A stretch of 64,000 nucleotides of DNA from Cognatundibacterium griseum (lineage in GTDB: Bacteria > Pseudomonadota > Gammaproteobacteria > Burkholderiales > Burkholderiaceae_D), in assembly GCF_014284195.1 (NCBI RefSeq), contig NZ_JACOGC010000001.1, positions 930,001 to 994,000 on the forward strand. The letters run 5' to 3'. Position 1 is the stretch's first letter. The number at the start of each line of letters is the position of its first letter. The translations under genes and the position numbers were made by a program. This document shows positions 1 to 9,616 of the stretch, in pieces. The notes below the pieces were generated by a model. It saw only the letters and a list, made by a program, of their open reading frames with translations. It did no database searches and had not been told where the DNA came from.

Positions 1-2025
1 GATTGCAATTTCGCCTTTCACACCGGACAGTGATTCTTCCACGTTATCCTGAATGACCTGAGAGAAATTGGTCGGTACCCCGGGGATGGAATTAATCTTT
101 GCCGTCATGTTTTCAATCAGGCTTTCCTTGTCCGCAAATTTCCACTCTGAACGCGGTTTCAGATCGGCCAGAATTTCCATGCTGTTCGGGCCTTTCGGAT
201 CGGTCCCATCATCTGGGCGACCCACGTCGGAAACGACGGTTTTCACTTCGGGGTAGCTCAGCAGGATCGCGCGTACCTGTTTTTCGATTTCCTTGGTTTT
301 TTCGATCGCGGTCGATGGCGGCAGGCTGATGGCAAGCCAGATGTTGCCCTCATCCAGCTTCGGCAGAAATTCGCTGCCGAGGCGGGGAGCCAGCGCGAGC
401 GTGATGGCAAGCAGGATGGAGGATGCAATCATCACCTGACGCTTTTTCTGTTCCGTTTTTTCCAGCAGGGCGCGATAACTGTTTTGCAGACGCACCATCC
501 ATTCGCTGTGTTTTTCTGCCAGACTGTGATGCTTCATGGTCAGCGTCAGCAATGTCGGAATGAGTGTCATCGTCAGGATCAGCGCTCCCAGCATGGCAAA
601 GCTCAGCGTCAATGCTACCGGCGAGAAAATTTTTCCTTCGACGCGCTGAAAAGTAAAGATCGGAATGAACGCCAGAATGATGATGGCTTTCGCAAACAGG
701 ATAGGATGCCCCATCTCAACGACGGTATCTTTTAATACATGTTTGCGCCACAGGAACAGGCTTTCGTGGCCGTCATGCTGTTTCAGCGTCAGCTTCACCA
801 TCAGCGCCTCGACCAGCACCACGGCACTGTCGATAATGATGCCGAAATCAACCGCGCCCAGCGAAATCAGATTGGCAGGAATACCTTTCAGGTCCAGCAT
901 GATAAATGCGCATAGCAACGACAGCGGAATGACGGTCACCACAATCAGCGCAGCCCGCCAGTTACGCAGGAAAGCAATCAGTATCGTTGCAACCAGCAGT
1001 GCGCCGACAATCAGGTTTTCTGCAACGGTCATCACGGTGTGATGCAGCAGATCGGTGCGGTCATAAATCTGTTTTAACTTGACGCCGGCCGGCAGCTTGG
1101 CATTCACCGATTCAATTTTTTTCTTCAGTTCCTTAATGATCTTGGCCGCATTGCCGCCTTTGGTCATCTGTACGATGCCCAGCACATAACTATCACCCTG
1201 GTTGTAAGAGACAATACCTGAGCGCGGACGGTTGCCGATGACGACGTCGGCAACATCGGATACCAGCACGGTTTTACCGTTTTTCGCGCTGATGATCACC
1301 CGGCCGATATCGTCTTTATCCTTAAACAATCCGACGCCGCGCACAACCAGACCTTCATCGCCGCGTTTCACGGTGCCGCCACCGACGTTATTGCTATTAC
1401 TGGCGAGCGCCTGATTGACCTGATCCAGCGTAATGCCGAAACGCTTTAACAGATTTGGATTCACCTGTACCTGGTATTCCTTGACGGTGCCGCCAAAGCT
1501 GACCACGTCTGCCACGCCGGGAACGATGCGCAACTCCGGACGCACGACCCAGTCCTGCAGTGCACGCACATCGTTTTCAGACATCGTGGCTGGCGCTTCG
1601 ATGATGTAACGGTAAATTTCTCCAACCGCAGTGGTCAGTGGCGCGATGCTGGGCTGAATTCCAGGTGGTAAATTGACGCCCTGAAGTTTTTCCAGCACCT
1701 GTTGCCGTGCAAAATAATCATCCGTGCCATCTTTAAAGGTCAGTGTGATTACCGACAGACCGGTGATGGAGACCGAACGCACCTGGGTCTGATTCGGAAC
1801 GCCGCTCATCTCACGCTCAATCGGCAAGGTGACGGTACGTTCTACCTCTTCTGCCGCCTGTCCGGGAAACTGTGTGACAACCTGCACCTGCACGTCCTGC
1901 ACATCGGGAAATGCTTCGATGGGCAGATTCGTCAGTGAGCGGTAACCGAAAACAATCAGCGCAAATGTCAGCACCAGCACGAACACGCGCTGGGTCAGAA
2001 CAAAATCAACAAACTTATTGAGCAT
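1..2025 (-). CDS. czcA: CzcA-like HME-RND heavy-metal efflux pump (partial, N-terminal 675 residues)
   Basis: Inner-membrane RND pump that would drive metal cation efflux with proton influx in a tripartite CzcCBA-type complex. The reading frame is open from the ATG at 2025 to the window edge, giving 675 residues of a family of about 1,040. The N-terminus shows the usual membrane helix followed by the porter-domain LPIEAFPDVQ stretch. Around residues 390-405 the helix motif DFGIIIDSAVVLVE keeps the two Asp and one Glu that carry protons in HME-RND pumps. The start overlaps the end of the adaptor gene by 11 bases, so translation is probably coupled. The metal cannot be told from sequence; Co/Zn/Cd, Ni and Cu/Ag subtypes all remain possible. 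Confidence 0.93.
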   Translation of the reverse strand, partial: MLNKFVDFVLTQRVFVLVLTFALIVFGYRSLTNLPIEAFPDVQDVQVQVVTQFPGQAAEEVERTVTLPIEREMSGVPNQTQVRSVSITGLSVITLTFKDGTDDYFARQQVLEKLQGVNLPPGIQPSIAPLTTAVGEIYRYIIEAPATMSENDVRALQDWVVRPELRIVPGVADVVSFGGTVKEYQVQVNPNLLKRFGITLDQVNQALASNSNNVGGGTVKRGDEGLVVRGVGLFKDKDDIGRVIISAKNGKTVLVSDVADVVIGNRPRSGIVSYNQGDSYVLGIVQMTKGGNAAKIIKELKKKIESVNAKLPAGVKLKQIYDRTDLLHHTVMTVAENLIVGALLVATILIAFLRNWRAALIVVTVIPLSLLCAFIMLDLKGIPANLISLGAVDFGIIIDSAVVLVEALMVKLTLKQHDGHESLFLWRKHVLKDTVVEMGHPILFAKAIIILAFIPIFTFQRVEGKIFSPVALTLSFAMLGALILTMTLIPTLLTLTMKHHSLAEKHSEWMVRLQNSYRALLEKTEQKKRQVMIASSILLAITLALAPRLGSEFLPKLDEGNIWLAISLPPSTAIEKTKEIEKQVRAILLSYPEVKTVVSDVGRPDDGTDPKGPNSMEILADLKPRSEWKFADKESLIENMTAKINSIPGVPTNFSQVIQDNVEESLSGVKGEIAI

Positions 2026-3166
2026 GGGAAGCCACCTCGGAATTCAACAGCAGTGCGCCTTCAGTCACAATTTTCTGACCGGCGGCCAGTCCCTGATCAA
2101 CGAAGCTGACGTCTTTGCTTTTACGCACCAGATTCACCCGTTGCTTTTGATATTCCCCCTCACGTTTCTCAATGAAGACGTAGTTATGCAGTCCTTCCAC
2201 AATCAGACTGGCATTCGGAACACGCAGTGCTTTTTTATTGTCTTCGGATAAGAATGAAACCCGCGCAAACATTTCCGGACGCAATTTTTTGTCTTCATTC
2301 GGAACGCTGGCGCGTACCTGAATCCGTCGTGTGTTCGGATCCAGCACCAGACCGACACGGTCAACCGTGGCAGGGAAAATCTGGTCTGGATAGGCGTCCA
2401 GTTCCATGCCGATTTTCTGGCCCGGCTGAATCTGGCCGATCAGACGTTCCGGGACATCAATCAGGAGCCACAAGCGGCTCAGATTGGAAATGGTGAACAG
2501 CGGTCCCGGTGCGTCGGGGCGCGCTTCCATACCCGGATTGACCTGTTTATCTACCAGAATGCCGGCAATCGGCGCTTTCAGTGCAAACTGCCCGTTTTCA
2601 TTACCGCTGGCGTTCAGATTGCGCATGCGCAGATTGCTGCGCCGGGTTTCTGCCTGTGCCTGCACGTAATCGGCTTCGGCAGATTCATAATCTTTACGGG
2701 CAATGACTTCGTGTTCGAATAAACCTCTGGCGCGGTCAAAGGCCAGCTTCTTTTTATATTCATCGGCTTTGGCTTTTGCCCAGTCAGCATCTGCTGTGGC
2801 CAGATCCGGGGAATCTAATTGTGCCAGCGTCATATTTTTCGTCACCACGTCACCGATCTCAACGGGAACAGACATAATCCGGCCGAGCACTGGTGAACTG
2901 ACGCGTGCTGTAATGTTTTCATTAAATGCCAGTTTGCCGTTCATCGCATCGGCAATCGGCAGATTGACTTCCTTGACCGGTGCTACCTTGATAGAAGCAA
3001 GTTGTGGCGCATTGACCGGATAACTGATGCTGCCGGGAGACTGTTTTTTCACGGCAGCAGTTTCGGTATTTGCTTCGTTTGCGGTAACAGTTCGTACAGA
3101 GTAGACGGCAATACCCGCGCAGCAGAGCAGGCCAGTGATCAGCGAAAGAGAACGGGTGAGTTTCAT
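2015..3166 (-). CDS. czcB: CzcB-like periplasmic adaptor (membrane fusion) protein of metal efflux system
   Basis: A 383-residue HlyD/CzcB-type adaptor that would link the inner-membrane pump to the outer-membrane channel. The N-terminus has one hydrophobic segment (about residues 5-25). A lipoyl-like half motif (VSSPVLGRIMSVPVEIGDVV) and a coiled-coil hairpin rich in Ala, Lys and Glu (about 120-185) follow, then the second lipoyl half and beta-barrel domains. It is shorter than the 500-residue CzcB proteins, and no His-rich N-terminal metal-binding extension is visible. The ATG overlaps the stop of the upstream channel gene in an ATGA arrangement, and its own end overlaps the pump gene, so the three genes form one operon. 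Confidence 0.9.
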   Translation of the reverse strand: MKLTRSLSLITGLLCCAGIAVYSVRTVTANEANTETAAVKKQSPGSISYPVNAPQLASIKVAPVKEVNLPIADAMNGKLAFNENITARVSSPVLGRIMSVPVEIGDVVTKNMTLAQLDSPDLATADADWAKAKADEYKKKLAFDRARGLFEHEVIARKDYESAEADYVQAQAETRRSNLRMRNLNASGNENGQFALKAPIAGILVDKQVNPGMEARPDAPGPLFTISNLSRLWLLIDVPERLIGQIQPGQKIGMELDAYPDQIFPATVDRVGLVLDPNTRRIQVRASVPNEDKKLRPEMFARVSFLSEDNKKALRVPNASLIVEGLHNYVFIEKREGEYQKQRVNLVRKSKDVSFVDQGLAAGQKIVTEGALLLNSEVASHAQ

Positions 3167-4545
3167 GGTTTGGATTCCTGTGTACTGATTTGCCAGGCGG
3201 TTTGCGCCTTGGCGAAGTCGGATTGGGCATTGATGGTATCGATTTCTGTGGCGCGGAAAACGCGCCGGGCATCCAGCACATCCATCACGCCAAGCGCACC
3301 GTTTTTAAACGCAAATTCTGCGGCATCGGCAGACTGACGGGCAGCGGGTTGTACCTGGCTGGTCAGCCTTTGCAGTATGTCCTGCGCACTGCTGGCGGAT
3401 TCCCACAAGCCGCGCAGCTCCTGTGCTGCTGCTTCCCGCGTTTTTTCCAGCATTTCCCTGGCGCTGTCGACGGCGATTTCGGCTGCCCGGATTTCACCCT
3501 GATATTCATACCGGGCGAATAAAGGGATCTGGACCGAGACGCCGTAACTATTGCCTGATCCTTGTGTGTTGGTGGCGCTGGTCGGGTAGTGTTCAAACTG
3601 CACACCAACGGAAACATCGCGCGTTCTGGCTGCCAGCGCCAGTTTTTTCGCTGCCAGCGCTGCATCCAGTTTTGCCTGCGCGGATTGCACGTCCGGGCGC
3701 GATCCTATGGCTTGCTGCAGCGTGTTTTCCAGTTCCAGTGTCGCCGGTAATGTTGTTGCCGGCCAGTTGTCGGTTGCGGTGAGTGCTGCGGGGGAAATAC
3801 GCAGCGACAGCAGATTGATCAGATGGCTTTGCGCATGTAGTAAATCGGCTTGTGCCTGCCGCATGTCGTTCTCTGAACGTAATGCGTCAACCCGGATACG
3901 GGCCGCATCGGCGCCAGCAATGTCGCCGGCTTTTTTACGCTGATCTGCTGCGGCCTGTGTCTGGCCAAACAGTTTTCTGGTTTCCTGCAACAGGCGCAGT
4001 TTTTGCTGTGCTGCCAGCAGATCAAAATATGCGGCGCTGACTGTGATGCGTGTCTGACGCTCTGTGTCAGTGGCATCGTGTCGTGCTGCCAGCTCGAGAT
4101 AACGGGCATTTTCTGAACGGTATTCCCGCTTGCCGCCGCGCTCTATCAGCTGATCAATGCGCCATGTGCTGTCGACTGTTTTGTCACGTAATTTTCCGCT
4201 GCCGATACCCAGTTTAGGATTGATATTGACGGTTTGTATGGTCAGGGTTGGGTTCGGTGCGGCTGCGGCTGCGGTTCTCATCGCTCCGGCAGTATCAAGC
4301 GCAAGACGGCTGAGCCGGATATCGCGGTTGTCTGTCACAGCAATCTGCAAGGCCTGTTGCAGGGTGAGCGATAGCGCTGTTGACGGCGCATTTTCAGCGG
4401 CGTTTGCCGGTAACAGTTTCGGCAGATCGGTGTTGATTTGTGCTGACGCCACGTCAGCGCCAAGCGCCAGCATTGCCAGCGCGCTGCCAGATGCCATGCC
4501 TATCAGGCAGTGGCGGATATTTCCAATAGTCAGTGCAAACATCAT
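3163..4545 (-). CDS. czcC: CzcC-like outer-membrane efflux channel (TolC family)
   Basis: Outer-membrane factor of the metal efflux pump, 460 residues. The chosen start is the first of two adjacent ATGs (4545 and 4542); it gives a signal peptide ending near GADVASAQ. Upstream extension would read through the promoter region and lacks a signal sequence. Two repeated OEP domains are evident: LTLQQALQIAVTDNRDIRLS near residue 55 begins the first, and long Ala/Gln-rich amphipathic helices follow, as in TolC coiled coils. It is the first gene of the efflux operon, and a 124-bp gap separates it from the sensor kinase gene. Confidence 0.9.
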   Translation of the reverse strand: MMFALTIGNIRHCLIGMASGSALAMLALGADVASAQINTDLPKLLPANAAENAPSTALSLTLQQALQIAVTDNRDIRLSRLALDTAGAMRTAAAAAPNPTLTIQTVNINPKLGIGSGKLRDKTVDSTWRIDQLIERGGKREYRSENARYLELAARHDATDTERQTRITVSAAYFDLLAAQQKLRLLQETRKLFGQTQAAADQRKKAGDIAGADAARIRVDALRSENDMRQAQADLLHAQSHLINLLSLRISPAALTATDNWPATTLPATLELENTLQQAIGSRPDVQSAQAKLDAALAAKKLALAARTRDVSVGVQFEHYPTSATNTQGSGNSYGVSVQIPLFARYEYQGEIRAAEIAVDSAREMLEKTREAAAQELRGLWESASSAQDILQRLTSQVQPAARQSADAAEFAFKNGALGVMDVLDARRVFRATEIDTINAQSDFAKAQTAWQISTQESKP

Positions 4546-4608
4546 GGTGTTCTTGCAAATAGCGGAATGATTAACTTGCGCAGTATGCAAAACCAAGCTG
4601 TCATCAGT

Positions 4609-4636
4609 GTGACAGTAAGCTGACAAATTGCTGACA
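4609..4636 (-). promoter_or_regulatory. Three 11-bp-spaced TGTCAG direct repeats upstream of the czcC-like gene
   Basis: Read on the minus strand, TGTCAG, TGTCAG and TGTCAC begin exactly 11 bases apart (plus-strand copies at 4631, 4620 and 4609). A related inverted TGACAG lies slightly closer to czcC. Tandem half-sites at about one helical turn are the usual target of OmpR-family regulators such as the one encoded just upstream. The regulator assignment is inference. Confidence 0.6.
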
Positions 4637-4669
4637 ACATTGAAAAATGAGCGGAATACCTGTCGGAAC

Positions 4670-6070
4670 TCAGATAGATTCGTGAGGAACCGGCGGAAAT
4701 TCGACCAGAAAGACCGTGCCGCCATCATGGGCATCCTGTAGCTCGATGCGGGCATCATGATCTTTGGCAATATCGGAAACGATGGACAAACCCAGCCCAT
4801 TACCTGACACCTGACTGGTGATGGCGGGCCGTTCGTTAATCCGGTAACGTCGCTCGAAGATATGTTTTCGTTCAGCTGCCGGAATGCCGGGACCGTTATC
4901 TTCCACCGAAAAGACACCGGCACCGTCTGCATTGGAATGACAACGGACTGTCACGATACCGTTTTCGGGGGTATAGCTGATGGCATTGTCGATAATGTTT
5001 TCAATCAGGTCGCGCAGGAGAAACGCATCACCCAGAATCGTCACCGGCTGCAGATCAAAACCGAGGTCGATATGCTTCCTGTCAGCAGCGTTAAAAAAGA
5101 CATGGATGCTCTCTGCAATGATTTGATTCAGTGATAAGGGTTCCAGTCTTTTTCGTTCAAATTTACCGGGTTCAGCACGCGCCAGTGCCAGCAGTTGATT
5201 AGTCTGCCGTATCATTCTCTCGGTGGAAATCATCATTAACGATGCCGAACGCGAGGTTTCCTGATCGCCCTTGTAACGTTCCTGTATCCATTCGATCTGG
5301 GCTTTCAGGCCAGCCAGGGGCGTGCGCAGCTGATGTGCAATATTTGCCAGAAAATCCTGCTGGTTAGTGCTGCCGATTTCGATTTTATGCAGCAGGCGAT
5401 TGATCGCCTGGGTGACCGGATGCAGTTCTGACGTTTGTGCCATTTCCGGGAGCGGGGATAATTCGTCAAAGTTGCGCCGGTTCAGCTCCTGCTGCAAATT
5501 CTGTAACGGCGTGAGGCCGCGTGTCACCGCGATCCAGACTACACTGATCAGTAATACTGTGAGGATGATTTCCAGCGTGATTAAGGTAATGAAAATGCGT
5601 GACTGAATCGCATTGCGTTTGCTGAGAGTTTCTGCTGCATGAATCACTACCGGCTCATCGCCGATAAGAAATTTGATACTGACGATGCGGATCGCTTCAC
5701 CGCGCATGCGGCCGTCGGCAAAAATGCTGTCGTTGTAAGTGACTGGCATGGACACTGCCGGAAAATCCTTATCTCCCGCCAGGATATCGCCAGCCTGACT
5801 GCGGATCACGAAATAGACGACATTGACATGATCTACCCGTAAAACCTGTTCCACGGAAGAAGGCAGATCTACGCCGATGTGGTTTGCTACCTTGTGCAGG
5901 CGGGTACTGAGCGCCCAGCACGTATCGGCAAGACTCTGGTCAAATGCGGTCTGCGCCGGCGTCCAGGCAAGCCAGTACACCAATGCTGCGCCAATAAAAT
6001 TCACGACCAGTAATGGCGCGATCAGCCATTTCAATAAACTGCGGCGGATGCTCGGTTGGTGTGCAGGCAT
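4670..6070 (-). CDS. Sensor histidine kinase with TctE-type (2CSK_N) sensor region
   Basis: A 466-residue inner-membrane sensor kinase. Residues about 10-35 form the first membrane segment and about 160-185 the second; the periplasmic part between them resembles the 2CSK_N region of TctE-type kinases. A HAMP-like linker leads to the phosphoacceptor block NIAHQLRTPLAG. The ATPase domain shows an N box (ENIIDNAISYTPENG), the VEDNGPGIP G1 box and GNGLGLSIV. It lies 15 bp after the response regulator gene and is probably co-transcribed with it. Position beside metal efflux genes suggests it senses a periplasmic metal, although TctE relatives usually sense tricarboxylates; the ligand is unknown. 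Confidence 0.92.
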   Translation of the reverse strand: MPAHQPSIRRSLLKWLIAPLLVVNFIGAALVYWLAWTPAQTAFDQSLADTCWALSTRLHKVANHIGVDLPSSVEQVLRVDHVNVVYFVIRSQAGDILAGDKDFPAVSMPVTYNDSIFADGRMRGEAIRIVSIKFLIGDEPVVIHAAETLSKRNAIQSRIFITLITLEIILTVLLISVVWIAVTRGLTPLQNLQQELNRRNFDELSPLPEMAQTSELHPVTQAINRLLHKIEIGSTNQQDFLANIAHQLRTPLAGLKAQIEWIQERYKGDQETSRSASLMMISTERMIRQTNQLLALARAEPGKFERKRLEPLSLNQIIAESIHVFFNAADRKHIDLGFDLQPVTILGDAFLLRDLIENIIDNAISYTPENGIVTVRCHSNADGAGVFSVEDNGPGIPAAERKHIFERRYRINERPAITSQVSGNGLGLSIVSDIAKDHDARIELQDAHDGGTVFLVEFPPVPHESI

Positions 6071-6085
6071 ATGGTTGGTGATGAA

Positions 6086-6754
6086 TCAGTTTTTTTGTTC
6101 TTCCAGCATATAGCCGAAACCGCGTATGGTTTTGATGGCGACTTGCGCATCGGCCAGTTTCAGGCGCAGACGGGAAACATAAACCTCGATCGCATTCAAC
6201 GTCAGGTCTTCCCCATACGGCAGGATCGCGTCGATGATCTGCTGCTTGGAAACCACGCGGGATTCCTGCTGCAGCAGATACTCAAGAATATTCCATTCCC
6301 TGACGGACAGATCGACCGGATGTCCGTTGATCATCAGGCGCTTCGTCTGGGAATCCAGTACCAGCAGGCCAAGCCGGGTCTCACTGGTGCGCGGAGCCGT
6401 TCTTCTGACCAGCGCCTTGAGGCGGGCGACTAATTCCAGGGTGGAAAAAGGTTTCACCAGATAATCGTCGGCACCGAGATCGAATCCACGCACACGGTCA
6501 GAAATCGCATCCCGTGCGGTCAGTAACAGGACAGGCAGAGTGCTGCCTCCGGCACGCAGTTTTCTCAATACTTCCAGACCATCGGTATCCGGCAAACCGA
6601 TATCCAGCACCATCGCCGAGAGCTGCTGGTGCTGAAGCACAAAGCCGGCATCGCCGCCGGTATGCACCACATCCACTAGCATACCGTTTCCACGCAGCAT
6701 CTGCGACAAGCCTTCTGCCAGAATTTTGTCATCTTCGACGAGTAATATATGCAT
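6086..6754 (-). CDS. OmpR/PhoB-family response regulator
   Basis: A 222-residue DNA-binding response regulator partnered with the adjacent kinase. The receiver domain has the acidic pair EDD near residue 7, the phosphoacceptor Asp in MVLDIGLPDTDG near residue 51, and the conserved Lys in DYLVKPFS near residue 101. The C-terminal winged helix begins about residue 125 and contains SVREWNILEYLLQQ and the recognition segment NAIEVYVSRLRLKL. It is most like the TctD/QseB group. No clear ribosome-binding site precedes the ATG. The triple TGTCAG repeat before the efflux operon is a likely target. Confidence 0.93.
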   Translation of the reverse strand: MHILLVEDDKILAEGLSQMLRGNGMLVDVVHTGGDAGFVLQHQQLSAMVLDIGLPDTDGLEVLRKLRAGGSTLPVLLLTARDAISDRVRGFDLGADDYLVKPFSTLELVARLKALVRRTAPRTSETRLGLLVLDSQTKRLMINGHPVDLSVREWNILEYLLQQESRVVSKQQIIDAILPYGEDLTLNAIEVYVSRLRLKLADAQVAIKTIRGFGYMLEEQKN

Positions 6755-6961
6755 AAGTCAATGTGTCTGCACGATCAGGATGCCGGAGAATTTCCCGCAC
6801 CGAATTCTGAACGTTATAGAACGGGAAAGCAAACCTGAAGCAGTCAGGGGCATATCCGGCTGCAATTTGGCAATGATCTGTCAACGGCGCTTATCATTGT
6901 TTTGCACAGGCGACACAGTCCATCATGGTGCAGCAGGGGTATGTCTTTTGATAAATGCGGC

Positions 6962-7375
6962 TTACTGCGCTGCCTGGGTGAACTTTGCAAAATTATTCAG
7001 GATCGATTGCCACCCTTGCTGTTGCTGTTCAACGGAATGTTCGGCTTCGGCGTCAAACGTAATGCGCACGGTCACACCGCCGCCGCCCTCAATGAACTCG
7101 GCTGACGCCGTACGCTCGCCGAATGAAAATTCCAGCAATTGATTTGGTACTACCTTGGTGTAGGTTCCTTCAAAATCAAAACCGAAGCTGCCGTCTTTTG
7201 CTTCCATCCGGGATGAAAATAGACCGCCGACCCGCAGATCAACCGTCGACCGGGTGGTGTGCCAGTCTTCAGAGGCGGCGTTCCACTGTTTGATATCGTC
7301 CGGCGTTGTGTAAGCGGCCCAGACTCTCGCGATCGGTGCATTGATATGTGTTTCGACGGTAATTTTGGTGGTCAT
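6962..7375 (-). CDS. SRPBCC / AHSA1-like START-domain protein
   Basis: A 137-residue soluble protein of the activator-of-Hsp90-ATPase-1-like branch of the START/SRPBCC fold. The typical opening is visible (INAPIARVWAAYTTPDDIKQW), then the GG turn in DLRVGGLFSSRM and the C-terminal helix with GWQSILNNFAKF. Members bind hydrophobic ligands or act as stress-related accessory proteins; the ligand here is not predictable. AAAGGAAAA lies just upstream of the ATG as a good ribosome-binding site. It is transcribed alone, with more than 200 bp on either side. Confidence 0.85.
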   Translation of the reverse strand: MTTKITVETHINAPIARVWAAYTTPDDIKQWNAASEDWHTTRSTVDLRVGGLFSSRMEAKDGSFGFDFEGTYTKVVPNQLLEFSFGERTASAEFIEGGGGVTVRITFDAEAEHSVEQQQQGWQSILNNFAKFTQAAQ

Positions 7376-7607
7376 CGTTTTTCCTTTGGTTGACAGCAGA
7401 GGAGGCCAGTCCGGTTTGGAACTCTTCGCAGATACGTGTCTCTTGGCTCAATCTAAATCATGTGTAACTATTTCTTAGTGCAGCGTGTCTGCGGGAATTC
7501 GCGGCGATTTTAAAAATTGAATTCAAATGTTTGATTGTTAGTCTTTATTTCATTGAGTGCTTTTGCATTAAGGCATTAAGCAGATAATTGCTTCTAGGGA
7601 AAATATC

Positions 7608-8228
7608 TTAATCCGGGAAACGTTTGAGTTTTTTTGCATCATTTGGCACGGTATATTCCGCCACATTCATCTCCATTGCCAGTAAGGTGTAGTAAGCCAC
7701 AATGCCGGCTAAATCAACGGTGCCTTTTTTTCCGAAACGCTGCTCCACACGTTTAAACGTGATATCGGAAACACGCTTATTTTTTTGTAATTCAATGCAA
7801 AAGTCGTAAACCATCTCTTCATCATCGGACATGCCTGTTGGCCGTCGTCCATCCGCGATTGCATCGGTCATTTCCTTTTTGATCCCAGCTTTAACCGCAA
7901 TCGGCTGATGCACATACCACTCATAATCCTGGCTCCATTCGCGGGCAGTGATCAGAATCGCGAGTTCGCTCAAGGTGTTGCCGATAGCAGATTTATAGCG
8001 CAGGTAGTCGCCCATGGCCCGAGCCTGGCTCATCATTTGGGGACTATGCATCAATGGCTCGAATGGGCCGAATACAGCGACCTTGCGATGTGCTTCAAAT
8101 TCGGCCGCAGCCTGTTTTTGTTCGCTGTTGTACTGATCCGGTGGAATGCTTGGCAGCCGCTCTGCGGCTTGCGCACCCATACTGCATATCAACATGACGA
8201 TGGCGATACCTGATAGCTGTTTTTTCAT
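7608..8228 (-). CDS. Secreted carboxymuconolactone-decarboxylase-family protein
   Basis: A 206-residue protein when started at the ATG at 8228. That ATG has AGGAGA a few bases upstream and opens a clear signal peptide (MKKQLSGIAIVMLICSMGAQA); the open frame continues upstream but without these signals. The region around residues 90-115 (ELAILITAREWSQDYEW) matches the helix pair of the CMD/AhpD fold. The CxxC pair of AhpD peroxidases is absent, so a thiol peroxidase role is unlikely. Export to the periplasm is unusual for this mostly cytoplasmic family but is seen in some betaproteobacterial members. The substrate is unknown. Confidence 0.8.
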   Translation of the reverse strand: MKKQLSGIAIVMLICSMGAQAAERLPSIPPDQYNSEQKQAAAEFEAHRKVAVFGPFEPLMHSPQMMSQARAMGDYLRYKSAIGNTLSELAILITAREWSQDYEWYVHQPIAVKAGIKKEMTDAIADGRRPTGMSDDEEMVYDFCIELQKNKRVSDITFKRVEQRFGKKGTVDLAGIVAYYTLLAMEMNVAEYTVPNDAKKLKRFPD

Positions 8229-8452
8229 TTCGTCTCCTGTTATTTTTGAACGTATGTATTTTTGCTGCCTGATTGTTTCCCTGTATTTTTCTCGGTAACG
8301 CGTGCTGGCAAAATATCGATTTCCCCCTTTGTTTCGTAGCAAATAGATTTAGAGTCTGAGATTAATATTACTGCCTTAAAATGAAAATCGACAAAAAATC
8401 GACAGAAGTTTCATGGCAAGTTAGCCACAAAAAAGAAAATCAAAAATCCCGC

Positions 8453-8481
8453 TTGCATAAATCACTGTTTTTTTATACAGT
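8453..8481 (+). promoter_or_regulatory. Candidate sigma-70 promoter of recA
   Basis: TTGCAT at 8453 and TACAGT at 8476 are separated by 17 bp. The -10 hexamer lies inside the LexA box, so LexA binding would block RNA polymerase directly. Exact hexamers are inferred. Confidence 0.5.
8465..8480 (+). promoter_or_regulatory. LexA (SOS) box upstream of recA
   Basis: CTGT followed by eight T/A bases and ACAG: an exact CTGT-N8-ACAG operator, flanked by A on the left and TA on the right as in the full LexA consensus. It lies about 70 bp before recA, the standard place for SOS control. Confidence 0.92.
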
Positions 8482-8551
8482 AGTGTCCGGTGCAGTGATA
8501 TTTGCGAAATCCGATATCTAATCGGCCACTTAATGAAGAATGAAAGAATCT

Positions 8552-9598
8552 ATGGACGACAAGAAACCCGACAATAGCTCAGAAAAGAGTAAAGCGCTTG
8601 CTGCTGCCTTGGCGCAGATCGAGAAACAGTTTGGTAAAGGTTCGGTCATGCGTATGGCTGACGGTGAGGTGGTGGAAGAGGTCCAGGTCGTTTCCACAGG
8701 CTCTCTCGGACTGGATATCGCGCTTGGCGTTGGCGGATTACCACGTGGCCGCGTGGTGGAAATTTACGGACCGGAGTCTTCCGGTAAAACGACGCTGACA
8801 TTGCAGGCCATTGCTGAAATGCAGAAATTAGGCGGAACCTGTGCGTTTATTGATGCAGAACATGCGCTGGATGTCGGCTATGCGCAGAAGCTTGGAATTA
8901 ATTTGTCTGATTTGTTGATTTCACAACCGGATACCGGGGAGCAGGCGTTGGAGATTACCGATGCGCTGGTACGTTCCGGCAGCGTTGATCTGGTCGTGGT
9001 GGACTCGGTGGCGGCTTTGACACCTAAGGCTGAAATCGAAGGCGATATGGGAGATTCTTTACCCGGTCTCCAGGCGCGTCTGATGTCCCAGGCATTGCGC
9101 AAACTGACAGGCAGTATCAAGCGCACAAATACACTGGTCATTTTCATTAACCAGATTCGCATGAAGATTGGTGTGATGTTCGGCAGCCCTGAAACAACGA
9201 CAGGTGGTAATGCACTCAAATTTTATGCATCTGTCCGCCTGGATATCCGTCGTACCGGATCCATCAAATCCGGTGACGAAGTCATTGGTAATGAAACCAA
9301 GGTCAAGGTTGTCAAAAATAAAGTTGCCCCACCATTTAAGGAAGCCCATTTTGATATTTTGTATGGGGAAGGTACATCCCGTGAAGGCGAAATTCTGGAT
9401 TTGGGGGCGGACGCCAAGATTATTGAAAAAGCAGGAGCATGGTACAGCTACAATGGTGAACGTATAGGCCAGGGCAAGGACAATGCACGCAGCTACCTGA
9501 AAGAGCGTCCTGAATTGGCACATGAGATTGAAAATAAAGTGCGTGCCCACCTGGGGGTGCCGACTTTACCTGCCTTGAATACGCAAGTGGCAGAGTAA
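8552..9598 (+). CDS. recA: Recombinase RecA
   Basis: Strand-exchange ATPase and SOS co-protease, 348 residues. Walker A (GPESSGKTT) sits near residues 73-81, the Walker B-type VVVDSVAAL near 150, and the DNA-binding loop region with [14 protein letters not shown] near 200-215. The start is placed at ATG 8552 (MDDKK) because GAAAGA lies at suitable distance. An in-frame ATG at 8540 would add four residues but has a poorly spaced ribosome-binding site. A LexA box precedes it, and a strong terminator separates it from recX. Confidence 0.98.
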   Translation: MDDKKPDNSSEKSKALAAALAQIEKQFGKGSVMRMADGEVVEEVQVVSTGSLGLDIALGVGGLPRGRVVEIYGPESSGKTTLTLQAIAEMQKLGGTCAFIDAEHALDVGYAQKLGINLSDLLISQPDTGEQALEITDALVRSGSVDLVVVDSVAALTPKAEIEGDMGDSLPGLQARLMSQALRKLTGSIKRTNTLVIFINQIRMKIGVMFGSPETTTGGNALKFYASVRLDIRRTGSIKSGDEVIGNETKVKVVKNKVAPPFKEAHFDILYGEGTSREGEILDLGADAKIIEKAGAWYSYNGERIGQGKDNARSYLKERPELAHEIENKVRAHLGVPTLPALNTQVAE

Positions 9599-9616
9599 GT
9601 GAGTTCTGACTTTTTG

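Larger units (their letters stand above)
8229..8551. other. 323-bp divergent intergenic region before recA
   Basis: Separates the leftward secreted protein gene from rightward recA. It holds the recA promoter and LexA box near 8453-8482. The 8345-8460 part is AT-rich and would also carry the promoter of the leftward gene; no further gene is seen. Confidence 0.7.
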
